From contig JAJDDB010000003.1 of NCBI GenBank assembly GCA_029260575.1, positions 124,001 to 188,000 on the forward strand: 64,000 bases of DNA, given 5' to 3'. Both the position numbers and the translations under genes were made by a program. Of this stretch, positions 25,519-33,766 are shown piece by piece. The notes beneath the pieces are model-generated. The model worked only from the letters and a program-made list of their open reading frames with translations, ran no database searches and had not been told where the DNA came from. Every line of letters starts with the position of its first letter. Position 1 is the stretch's first letter. The DNA is from Phycisphaerales bacterium (GTDB lineage: Bacteria; Planctomycetota; Phycisphaerae; Phycisphaerales; SM1A02).

Positions 25519-28500
25519 ATGCTGACTCGCCTCATCGAATTCTCGCTGAAGAACAGGATGCTGGTCATCCTGCTGTTCGTGTTTGCGTCCGCTGGCGGTG
25601 TGTACCGCATGACGCAACTGCCGATCGACGCGTTCCCCGATACGACACCAATCCAGGTGCAGATCAACACGGTGGCGCCGGCGTTGAGCCCTGAGGAGAT
25701 CGAGCAGCAGATCACCCTCCCCGTCGAGTTGTCCATCGGCGGCCTCCCCGGCCTGCAGAGTGTCCGCTCGGTTTCGAAGTTCGGGTTCGGGCAGGTTGTC
25801 GCCACATTCGACGATGACATTCGGATCATCGATGCACGACAGTACGTCACAGAACGCCTCGCAACCGTGGAACTCCCTGATGGTGTCGGTCGGCCTGAGC
25901 TGGGGCCGATCGCGACCGGTCTGGGCGAGATCTTCCACTACATCGTCCGCTCAGACGATCCCGGTCGATCGATCGAGGAACTCCGGACGATCCACGACTG
26001 GGTGATCAAGCCGGAGCTCCGGAAGGTCCCAGGCGTAGCTGAAGTCAACTCCTGGGGTGGCGAGGAGCGGCAATACCACGTCGTCGTGGAACCCGAATCA
26101 CTCATCAAGTTCGGCTTTACGCTGGATGACGTCCTCGAAGCGTTGCGACGAAACAACGCCAACGTCGGCGGTGGCCAGATCGTTACGTCAGGTGAGGCCC
26201 GAGTCGTCCGCGGCCTGGCCCGGGTCTCGACGATCGAAGAGATAGAGAACATCGTCGTTGCGTCGAGCGACGGCACACCGGTGCGGATTCGGGACGTTGC
26301 GGATGTCGAGATCGGGAGCGAGATTCGTCGCGGGGCCGTGTCGGCATCCGGCGAGGGCGAAGCGGTGCTCGGTCTCGCGTTCATGCTGATGGGCGAGAAC
26401 AGCCGGGTCGTGACCGAGCAACTGCGAGAGCGCCTCGAGTCCCTGACGCCCTCGCTGCCGTCGGACGTCGTTGTTGATGTCGTCTATGACCGGACGCTCC
26501 TCGTGGAGAAGGTCATCGAGACGGTCAAACACAACCTCGTGGTCGGTGCGGTGCTGGTGATCCTCGTGCTGCTCTTCCTGTTGGGGAACATCCGTGCGGG
26601 CTTGCTCGTTGCCATCGCGATTCCGATATCGATGCTCTTCGCGGTCCAGGGGATGTACGAGTTCGCAATCGCCGCGAGCCTTCTCAGCCTGGGGGCGATC
26701 GACTTCGGCATCCTCGTCGATGGCTCGGTGGTGATGACGGAGGCCAATCTGCGGTCGCTCAAAGAGCGGCAACGCGAGTTGGGCCGGAAGCTCACTGCCG
26801 ACGAGCGCCTCAAGTCGATCGCCGAGTCGAGCTCGCAGGTTGTGCGCCCGATCGTCTTCGGGATGGGCATCATCACGCTCGTGTTCGCGCCCGTCCTGAC
26901 TCTCGAGGGCATCGAGGGGAAGATGTTTCGGCCGATGGCATTGACGTTCATCTTTGCGCTCCTTGGCGCGCTGCTCGTCGCCGTCTTCCTGTCGCCCGTG
27001 CTGTCGTACTACTTCCTGCCACGGCGCACGAAGCCCAAGGAGGGCCCCATCAGCAGGGCGATGACTGGCTCATACGGCTGGCTCGTGGGCATGGCTCTCC
27101 GTCTTCGATGGGGGGTTGTGCTTGTTGCTCTCGCGCTGCTCGCTGTAGCGGGGTATCGCGGGACTCAGATGGGTGGAGAGTTCATTCCTCGCCTGAGCGA
27201 GGGGTCGATGGTCATCAACACCATCCGCCTCGCCGGCGTGTCGATCGAAGAGTCGGTCCGCTACAACACCCGCATCGAAGCGATACTCCTTGAGGAGTTC
27301 CCTGATGAGATCGAGCACGTCTGGAGTCGGATCGGCACGGCGGAAGTCGCCACAGATCCGATGGGGATCGAGCTGACCGACATCTTCATCAGCCTCTCGC
27401 CACGTTCGGAGTGGACTCGTGCGGCTACCCAAGCGGGACTTGTGACCGAGATGGAGACGATCATCTCGCAGTTCCCCGGCGTGAACATGATCTTCACGCA
27501 GCCGATCGAGATGCGGATGAATGAGATGGTCTCTGGCATCCGCTCGGACATCGGCATCAAGATCTTCGGAGACGACTTCGAAGAGCTGCTGCGTCTGGCG
27601 GACGAAGTGCAGCGCGTGCTCATTGAGATTCCGGGCGCCTCGGACATCTCTGTCGATCAGATCACTGGCCAGCCAGCGTTGTCCATAGCAGTCGACCAAT
27701 CGCGCGTAGCTCGGTATGGCGTCGCCGCTCGCGAGGTGCTGGACTTCGTCGAAGCGATGGGCGGCATCCGGGTAGGCGAGGTGTTCGAGGGACAGCGCGT
27801 GTTCCCGTTGGTCGTCCGGTTGCCGCAGGTGTTTCGCGAGGATGTGTCAGCCATTGCATCGGTGCGAGTGCCCACCGAAGGCGGCGTCGCGGTGCCGCTC
27901 TCAGCTATGGCGTCAGTTGATCAGTCGGAGGGCTCGGCGACAATCAATCGAGAGTGGAGCCGGCGTCTGATTCGCGTCCAGTGCAACGTGGCGGGTCGCG
28001 ATCCGGCGTCGTTCGTGGCAGAGGCGCGGAGCGCCATCGACGCTCGCGTGGCGCTTCCCGAGAGCTACGTGCTGGAGTGGGGTGGACAGTTCGAGAACCT
28101 TGAGCGGGCGAAGCTTCGCCTGGCAATCGTCGTGCCGGCCGTGCTGCTCCTTGTCTTCTTCCTTCTGTACTTCAGCCTGAAGGATCTGCGCGATGTCCTC
28201 ATCATCTACACCGGCATCCCCTTCGCCGCTGTCGGCGCGATCTTCGCTCTCTGGTGGCGAGGCATTCCGTTCAGTGTCAGTGCGGCCGTCGGATTCATCG
28301 CCCTGTCAGGAATCGCCGTTCTCAACGGACAGATCCTCATCGAGGCCATTCGTGAGTCGTTGCGGTCGGGGCTGCCGAGACGTGAAGCCATCATTCAAGC
28401 AGGGAAGACAAGGCTGCGGCCGGTGCTCGCAACCGCGATCACGGATGCTGCAGGTTTCATCCCGATGGCCATTTCGACTGGGGTTGGAAGTGAAATCCAA

Positions 28501-28632
28501 CGTCCTCTGGCGACAGTGGTCATCGGCGGCATAGTCACCTCGACGCTCTTGACGCTATTCGTGCTGCCGGTGATTGGGTCGGCATTCATGCGGAGACCCG
28601 AGGCGCTGTCGGAGGCGCGAGACGGTCCATGA
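25519..28632 (+). CDS. CusA/CzcA-family heavy-metal RND efflux permease
   Basis: 1037 residues, full length for the family. First helix and PIDAFPDTTPIQVQIN, porter motifs ALSPEEIEQQITLPVE and PGVAEVNSWGGEERQY, and two blocks of six membrane helices (about 335-530 and 865-1020). The helix-4 region reads LLSLGAIDFGILVDGSVVMT, with acidic residues in the place where HME-RND pumps relay protons. It exports metal cations from periplasm or cytoplasm through adaptor and TolC. It starts 12 bases after the adaptor and overlaps the CDF gene by four bases. Confidence 0.95.
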   Translation: MLTRLIEFSLKNRMLVILLFVFASAGGVYRMTQLPIDAFPDTTPIQVQINTVAPALSPEEIEQQITLPVELSIGGLPGLQSVRSVSKFGFGQVVATFDDDIRIIDARQYVTERLATVELPDGVGRPELGPIATGLGEIFHYIVRSDDPGRSIEELRTIHDWVIKPELRKVPGVAEVNSWGGEERQYHVVVEPESLIKFGFTLDDVLEALRRNNANVGGGQIVTSGEARVVRGLARVSTIEEIENIVVASSDGTPVRIRDVADVEIGSEIRRGAVSASGEGEAVLGLAFMLMGENSRVVTEQLRERLESLTPSLPSDVVVDVVYDRTLLVEKVIETVKHNLVVGAVLVILVLLFLLGNIRAGLLVAIAIPISMLFAVQGMYEFAIAASLLSLGAIDFGILVDGSVVMTEANLRSLKERQRELGRKLTADERLKSIAESSSQVVRPIVFGMGIITLVFAPVLTLEGIEGKMFRPMALTFIFALLGALLVAVFLSPVLSYYFLPRRTKPKEGPISRAMTGSYGWLVGMALRLRWGVVLVALALLAVAGYRGTQMGGEFIPRLSEGSMVINTIRLAGVSIEESVRYNTRIEAILLEEFPDEIEHVWSRIGTAEVATDPMGIELTDIFISLSPRSEWTRAATQAGLVTEMETIISQFPGVNMIFTQPIEMRMNEMVSGIRSDIGIKIFGDDFEELLRLADEVQRVLIEIPGASDISVDQITGQPALSIAVDQSRVARYGVAAREVLDFVEAMGGIRVGEVFEGQRVFPLVVRLPQVFREDVSAIASVRVPTEGGVAVPLSAMASVDQSEGSATINREWSRRLIRVQCNVAGRDPASFVAEARSAIDARVALPESYVLEWGGQFENLERAKLRLAIVVPAVLLLVFFLLYFSLKDLRDVLIIYTGIPFAAVGAIFALWWRGIPFSVSAAVGFIALSGIAVLNGQILIEAIRESLRSGLPRREAIIQAGKTRLRPVLATAITDAAGFIPMAISTGVGSEIQRPLATVVIGGIVTSTLLTLFVLPVIGSAFMRRPEALSEARDGP

Positions 28633-29219
28633 CTGGCTGCGGGTGTGACGACGAGGTGCTCGGGCTCGAGCGTCGGACGCTGCGGACACTGCTGCTGATC
28701 AATGCCGTCATGTTCGTGTCGGAGGCAGCGTTGGGTTGGCTGGCCGAGTCAACCGCGCTCCTCGCCGACTCGTTGGATATGGGCGCCGATGCCGCCGTCT
28801 ACGGTGTGGCTCTCTACGCCGTCGGCCGGTCGCGATCGCTGCAAGCGCGTGCTGCAACCACAAGTGGCGTGCTCCAGATCGCCCTCGGCCTCGGCGTGCT
28901 GATCGAGGTTGCGCGACGATCCTTCTACGGCAGCGAGCCGATCAGTCTGCTGATCATCGGAACGGGCCTCGTGGCCTTGCTGGCAAACGTCATCTGCCTC
29001 GCTCTCATTGCAAAGCACCGGGACGGTGGCATGCACATGCGCGCATCGTGGATCTTCTCGACGAATGATGTTATTGCGAATGTTGGCGTCGTGGTCTCAG
29101 GTGGGCTGGTGATGCTCCTCGGGACGCGTGTTCCGGATCTGGTGGTCGGAAGCGTCGTTGCCGTGATCGTGCTCCGCGGCGGAGTGAGGATCATGCGTGA
29201 AGCTTCAACGTCGTCGTGA
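28629..29219 (+). CDS. Cation diffusion facilitator-like transporter without the cytoplasmic C-terminal domain
   Basis: 196 residues, six predicted membrane helices and no C-terminal domain. Signature segments LLADSLDMGADAAVYGVALY (helix 2) and FSTNDVIANVGVVVSG (helix 5) belong to the CDF-like subfamily often found beside metal-resistance genes; the usual HxxxD pair is DxxxD in helix 2 and the helix-5 His is Phe. A CGCDDE motif at the N terminus may bind metal. It probably moves metal from cytoplasm to periplasm, where the RND system takes over. It is the last gene of the efflux operon and of the island. Confidence 0.88.
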   Translation: MTGCGCDDEVLGLERRTLRTLLLINAVMFVSEAALGWLAESTALLADSLDMGADAAVYGVALYAVGRSRSLQARAATTSGVLQIALGLGVLIEVARRSFYGSEPISLLIIGTGLVALLANVICLALIAKHRDGGMHMRASWIFSTNDVIANVGVVVSGGLVMLLGTRVPDLVVGSVVAVIVLRGGVRIMREASTSS

Positions 29220-29260
29220 ATAGGCACCTGTGGCCAGTCATCGCGGTGATGCCCCTCCGG

Positions 29261-30529
29261 TCATTCGGCGGCGCTGTTGCTGGTGGTCCCGCCCGTGTTG
29301 CTGAACACAACCGAACTCTCACCTGACGAGAAGCTCGATCCGCTCGACTTGCTGCCGCTGCTCGACTCGCTGGATGCGGAACTCGACAGCACCGAGATGC
29401 TCGGGCCCGTACCGCTCGTGCCGGCCGAGTTCGAGAATCCCGGTCCGCTCGATTCTGCAGAGACGCCCGCGGCGGGATCCGACGACTTCGCGTCGTTGTG
29501 TGTCCACACTCCTTCCGCCAGGTAGGTGTTGGTGCCTGGTACCCGGATCGCCACCGTGCGCACGACACCCTCGATCCGCTCACACGAGTCGACGCGCTCC
29601 TCGTCCAACTCTCCGTCCGCGAACGTGATCATGAAGTCACCGGCCTTCAACAGCTCGGCCGAGCAGAATCCCCACTCCTCGTCTCGGCGCACGAGGAATG
29701 GATGCTCGAAGGTGGCCTTGACGCGCCGGTTGATCAGGTAGAAGCCGTCGTGCTCCCCGAGTCGTACCTCAGCGACGCGGCCGTCGCGCACCGTCGCGCC
29801 CTCCAGCCCCCAGGTCGAGAGCCACTCGTATTGCGCACGGAACGGGACGTCGGCCTTGAGTCCGGGCAGCGACACGGATCGGACCATATCTCCCGGGACC
29901 AGCGACTCGATGGGCACGCGCCGACCGTTCGCCATCGTGACCAGCGTTCCGCACAACAAGCAGTTACTCGAACCGCTACCGCTTCCACTGCCACTGCCAC
30001 TGCCGGACCCGCTACCGCTGCTTGGCGAGCCACTTCCACTACCGGATGAACCGCTGCTCGATGCGGACGAGCTGCTGCTCTGCGATGAGCTGCTTCCCGA
30101 TGACATACTTCCCGACTCGGAGGGGCTGCCTTCGGTCGAGCTCGCGCTGCTTCCCGATGAGCTCCCTCCACTACCGGAGGACCCGCCACTCCCGGAAGTG
30201 CCGCCTCCGCCCGAGGTGCCTCCACCACCCGAGGTGCCGCCTCCGCCGGATGTCCCACCGCCCGATGTGCCGCCCCCGCTGGACGATGGCGTGCCCTCGG
30301 TGCTGCTCATCGACGAGCTCGACGAACTGCTGGACGGCGTCGCCGTCTCGGTGCTGCTCTCAGTCGAGCTCGACGCCGTTTCCGTCGAACTCGGCGTTGC
30401 CGGCGTATCGGTCTCGCTCGAACTGGGGCTCTCGCTGCTGCTCAAGCTGGACGTGCCACTCCCCGGTGGCTGCTGGGTCGTCGCCCACACCGGTATATAG
30501 AGGAAGTACTTCGGTCCTTCGGTGGTCAT
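29261..30529 (-). CDS. Ser/Gly-rich phage protein with an embedded Hint (intein-like) domain
   Basis: 422 residues from ATG 30529, which overlaps the previous stop (ATGA); the longer frame to 31165 reads through the upstream gene and is not coding. Residues 22-189 are Ser/Thr/Gly low-complexity repeats (GGGGTSGGGGTS, SGSGSGSGSG). Residues 190-345 form a Hint domain: Cys190 in CLLCGTLVTMANGRRVPIES, LVPGDMV, the block-B-like FEHPFLV (His276) and a C-terminal AEGVWTHN (His344-Asn345). A second Ser-rich tail follows. Cys at the start and His-Asn at the end are the catalytic residues for autoprocessing or splicing. It is the last gene of the tail module, so a virion surface or tail-tip protein is inferred. 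Confidence 0.85.
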   Translation of the reverse strand: MTTEGPKYFLYIPVWATTQQPPGSGTSSLSSSESPSSSETDTPATPSSTETASSSTESSTETATPSSSSSSSSMSSTEGTPSSSGGGTSGGGTSGGGGTSGGGGTSGGGGTSGSGGSSGSGGSSSGSSASSTEGSPSESGSMSSGSSSSQSSSSSASSSGSSGSGSGSPSSGSGSGSGSGSGSGSGSSNCLLCGTLVTMANGRRVPIESLVPGDMVRSVSLPGLKADVPFRAQYEWLSTWGLEGATVRDGRVAEVRLGEHDGFYLINRRVKATFEHPFLVRRDEEWGFCSAELLKAGDFMITFADGELDEERVDSCERIEGVVRTVAIRVPGTNTYLAEGVWTHNDAKSSDPAAGVSAESSGPGFSNSAGTSGTGPSISVLSSSASSESSSGSKSSGSSFSSGESSVVFSNTGGTTSNSAAE

Positions 30530-31392
30530 GAGTACCAGCCCTCCGTGTTCACCTGCTTGCCACACTCGGCCGACGCTTTTCGGATCGCCTCCTCGTACGG
30601 CAGGTGATCGAACGCAGTGAGCCCGCTGTCCGGCGTGCAATTCAGAACCTTGAACCTGGACCGCCTGAAGTAGTCGCCCATCGCCGTGAATCGCTGGTTG
30701 AGCGCGTCGTAGAGAACGTTGTTGTGACGGATCGCCGCGTTGGTCCGCGACTCGTCGAACGCGTACTTCTGATCGTCTGCCATCTTGAAATCGGCGCCGA
30801 CGAGGTACACCGTCCGGAATCCGAGGTAGTGAAGGAGCCGCAGCGCCACGAGCATCACAGATCGTTTGCCCTTGATGCCGAGCGAGTCCTTCTTCGCGCC
30901 GTTGTTGCCCCAGCAGACCGTGTCTTCGTCGAGGAAGCGTCGGTGGTCGAAGTGCTCGCCCCGGCGGTAGAGCAGGATTGAAGGCATCTGCTTCACTCGG
31001 AATGCGCTCGGCTTCATCGTGCCGTTCGGCTTTTGGATCCGAAGCCGGCCGTTCCAGGCCGACATCGGCACGAACTTTAGGATGCCCGGGTCCTTCCAGC
31101 CTGTGTCGATGAACCGGCCCGGCGAGTCGACGCAGGTCCAGAGCGTCGGCCGATGGACCGACCACGAGTTGTTGACTCCCATCGTCACGATGCCACGTGT
31201 GTTCAGCAGCGAGAGGTCGTGCTCGGCGAGCGACGGCCCGGACAGGACGAGGAACGCCTGGCGGCCGCGATAGAAGTCTGACAGCGAGATGCTGTCGAAG
31301 TCCGTCGTGTAGAGGCGCACGCCGCTCTTGGCCGGTCGTTTCAGATGCAAGCCCGCCTGCAACGCTGCGATGTCTCCGTCGTGATCACGCAT
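30526..31392 (-). CDS. Phage-encoded protein resembling the DUF115/CST-I sialyltransferase-like fold
   Basis: 288 residues. AFLVLSGPSLAEHDLSLLNT and RGIVTMGVNNSWSVHRPTLW match the start of DUF115/MAF-like and CST-I-like glycosyltransferase folds (a GxGPSL turn followed by 'NN' and a position naming absent objects), with RTVYLVGADFKMADDQKYAF as the later conserved block. It sits between a SAM methyltransferase and the Hint protein with four- and eight-base overlaps. Proposed to decorate a virion or host surface polymer; the family match is from memory of motifs and could be wrong. Confidence 0.7.
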   Translation of the reverse strand: MRDHDGDIAALQAGLHLKRPAKSGVRLYTTDFDSISLSDFYRGRQAFLVLSGPSLAEHDLSLLNTRGIVTMGVNNSWSVHRPTLWTCVDSPGRFIDTGWKDPGILKFVPMSAWNGRLRIQKPNGTMKPSAFRVKQMPSILLYRRGEHFDHRRFLDEDTVCWGNNGAKKDSLGIKGKRSVMLVALRLLHYLGFRTVYLVGADFKMADDQKYAFDESRTNAAIRHNNVLYDALNQRFTAMGDYFRRSRFKVLNCTPDSGLTAFDHLPYEEAIRKASAECGKQVNTEGWYS

Positions 31393-31951
31393 GCCACGTC
31401 CCTGTGATGTAGCGTCCTCGCGCCCCTGCCGACTCGACTCGGCCTACGCGCGAGATCCGATCGACCCACCAGTCCTGCGGACGAACGGTCGGATGCAGGT
31501 TCTCACCGTCAACCGTGATCCGGCTCGGCCGGGTGGAGATCGAGAAGATGAAGTGGCCGCCCGGGCGCCCGATGCGCCGCATCTCCGCGAGCACCGGATC
31601 GACGTCCTCTGGCAGCAAGTGCTCGAGCGCGTCGAATGATGCGACGACATTGGCGATGCCGCCGGCAAGCGGCACGCAGTGCATCGCCGCGACGATGTCC
31701 GCGCCGTCGTTGGCGAAGTCGATCCCCAGGCCATCTATGCCGCGTCGGCGGATCTGGCGGATGAACGCGTTGTCGCCGCAGCCGAAGTCCACGACGAACC
31801 GCGGCTGCCATTCGATCACCGTCGCGTAGGCGTGGCGACCGTGGTTGGTCGCGCCGTATCCCTCACGCTCGGTCGTGAGCCTTACGTACTTGGTGCGTTC
31901 AGCCTCGCGCCGGCGGTCGATCGTGCGTGCTGTTGTTCGGGGATTAGCCAT
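31385..31951 (-). CDS. SAM-dependent methyltransferase, phage late region
   Basis: 188 residues from ATG 31951, which overlaps the stop of the upstream gene by eight bases. Motif I is FVVDFGCGDNAFIRQI, motif II DGLGIDFA, and VVASFDALEHLLPEDVDPVL plus RPGGHFIFSIS follow, the type-11 methyltransferase pattern. The target is unknown; its neighbours (sialyltransferase-like and Ser-rich proteins) suggest modification of a surface glycan or structural protein rather than DNA. Confidence 0.85.
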   Translation of the reverse strand: MANPRTTARTIDRRREAERTKYVRLTTEREGYGATNHGRHAYATVIEWQPRFVVDFGCGDNAFIRQIRRRGIDGLGIDFANDGADIVAAMHCVPLAGGIANVVASFDALEHLLPEDVDPVLAEMRRIGRPGGHFIFSISTRPSRITVDGENLHPTVRPQDWWVDRISRVGRVESAGARGRYITGTWHA

Positions 31952-32951
31952 ACCACCACTCCGGAACGTCCATGTCACAGAGCACGATCGGGTTCAGCGC
32001 CTCAAAGACGAATCGCGTCTCAGCCTGGAACGTGCGTTCGGCCCGCAGTTCGACGACGACGTCTTCCGGAATCGGATGCAGCATGGGGACTGCCGCCCGG
32101 CGCGGCGGGCAGTTCTCCAGCGCGCCGGGAATGAGGCAAGCGGCGCCGTTGGCGAAGCCCTCGGTGCCACCGCCTTGCGAGTGGATCACCGAGAGGTGCG
32201 CCTCATAGCGGTTGAACCCGAGCTTCGTCGGGTCGCCATTGGATGCCAGCCAGCCCTCGGCGGCCGATCCGCCCGGCCGGACATATTGCCCGAAGGTCGA
32301 GCTGAACGGGTCGCCGTCGAGGCGAACCTCCTCCCACTCGTAAAGCCATCCGAATGTGCGGCCGTCAATCAGAGTCGCCGAACCAAGCCGAGCGCCGATT
32401 CGGTCCCGGTCTGCCGGCCCCATCTCGATCAGCGCGAGTAACTCACCCGTGCCCGGCTCCTTCCAAAGGATGCGAGCCGCACCGGTGAAGCCACTTCGGA
32501 GAGCCTGCTCATCTGGGTAGGTGTCAGCGTGCGAGTGGTCGTCATCGATGACGTTGACCATCGCTGGGGTGACGCCCCGGATCACCGACCAGCCGATCTT
32601 GCCGGCTGCGATCGGCTCCCGCGCCACGACGAATCGGCCGACGTACTCGTCGGTCGTTGTGATCGCCGCGCCGATCAGTGCGGCACGTCGTTTGAACTCG
32701 TCGGTGTTGCCCTCAGGACCCGGCTCGATGATTGGGCGATCGATGCCGAGGATGCCAAAGCGAGGCAGATCCGCGCCCGACTCGTTGCGGATGAGAACCA
32801 GATGCTCTTGCGCGCCGGGGAGCCCAGGCCCCGCCCCAGTGTCCGCATCGATACGGCGCGCAAGGTGCGCCGCGTCCACGAAGGCGTTGTACGCCCGCGC
32901 GGGAATGCGGAGCGGATCACCCGTCCGGACCTTGCGTAGATCGCCGGTCAT
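31944..32951 (-). CDS. Phage structural protein of unknown function (tail-proximal)
   Basis: 335 residues, soluble, no signal or membrane helices. The N terminus (LRKVRTGDPLRIPARAYNAF) and the middle (DLPRFGILGIDRPIIEPGPE) resemble proteins seen in phage-like loci of planctomycetes, where they lie between tail and tail-tip genes, but I know no named domain. It overlaps both neighbours by four to eight bases, consistent with a late operon. Confidence 0.72.
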   Translation of the reverse strand: MTGDLRKVRTGDPLRIPARAYNAFVDAAHLARRIDADTGAGPGLPGAQEHLVLIRNESGADLPRFGILGIDRPIIEPGPEGNTDEFKRRAALIGAAITTTDEYVGRFVVAREPIAAGKIGWSVIRGVTPAMVNVIDDDHSHADTYPDEQALRSGFTGAARILWKEPGTGELLALIEMGPADRDRIGARLGSATLIDGRTFGWLYEWEEVRLDGDPFSSTFGQYVRPGGSAAEGWLASNGDPTKLGFNRYEAHLSVIHSQGGGTEGFANGAACLIPGALENCPPRRAAVPMLHPIPEDVVVELRAERTFQAETRFVFEALNPIVLCDMDVPEWWYG

Positions 32952-33754
32952 GTTCCGATCCCCAGCGCCGCGAAGTTGCCCGAGTCGTACGCTCGCTCGA
33001 CGTAGGCGGCGACGGGACGCTTGACCAGGACCTGGGCGCCCTCATCCTCGACCTCTGCGTAACGAACCCAGAGATACTCCCAGCCCTTCTTGTTGATCCC
33101 GGTAATCGGTCCGACCGACAGCCCGGTCACGTTGGGGCTGCCGGCGAAGCGGAAGGTGATCTCCCAATCGCCGACGCCACGCTTCGAACCAGCCGCACCG
33201 AGGAACAGACACTCGCCTGCGGCCAGCCCCTTGAAGCCGCTGGAGTTGACGGTGCCGGTGAGGCCGAACAGCGTGCCCTTGTAGGCGGGCGTCACGACGG
33301 CGTCGTCGAGGTAGTGCGTCTCGGAGAACTGGTAGACGGGCACCGTGATGTCCACGCCCTCGACGCCATTGTCCGTGACACCGATCGCGCCCTGGAAGTC
33401 GGGCGCCGTCTCACCAGCCGGCGCGTAGGCGTTGATCGTCGCGCGGCTCTGCGTGATGTGTTGGGTGCCGCCGCCCGTATCGAACGCAAAGGAGGACTCA
33501 CCGGTTTGCGGTGGATCATTTTCTTCAGTGAGACCGTAGCGGACCGTGCCATCCCAGATGTCGTTGGCCAGCGGCTCGATCTGGATCGACTGGCGTGGGA
33601 GGTCGTCGTAGGCCGTGGGCGAAGCCGTCGCCAGTTCGCTCTTGGCTTCGAGGTCATCGCTCGTCCCGAAGACGACGTACCGCAGCTCGACGCTCGGGTT
33701 GTCACCGGCGACCGAGAGACGACTGTCGAACTTCTCTTCAACCACGACGGGCAT
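32948..33754 (-). CDS. Phage tail-associated protein of unknown function
   Basis: 268 residues, acidic and beta-rich, for example VELRYVVFGTSDDLEAKSEL and EITFRFAGSPNVTGLSVGPI. It is encoded directly after the tape-measure gene and overlaps the next gene by four bases. Position fits a distal tail or baseplate component. No family recognised. Confidence 0.72.
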   Translation of the reverse strand: MPVVVEEKFDSRLSVAGDNPSVELRYVVFGTSDDLEAKSELATASPTAYDDLPRQSIQIEPLANDIWDGTVRYGLTEENDPPQTGESSFAFDTGGGTQHITQSRATINAYAPAGETAPDFQGAIGVTDNGVEGVDITVPVYQFSETHYLDDAVVTPAYKGTLFGLTGTVNSSGFKGLAAGECLFLGAAGSKRGVGDWEITFRFAGSPNVTGLSVGPITGINKKGWEYLWVRYAEVEDEGAQVLVKRPVAAYVERAYDSGNFAALGIGT

Positions 33755-33766
33755 GACAATCAGGCG

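Noticed and set aside
24463-25938. 491-codon minus-strand frame opposite the adaptor and pump genes
   Set aside because: Both sense genes are clear full-length family members; the antisense product has no recognisable features.
30530-31165. N-terminal extension of the Hint protein to 31165
   Set aside because: This part is an out-of-frame reading of the DUF115-like gene; the ATG at 30529 overlaps that gene's stop and begins a plausible N terminus.
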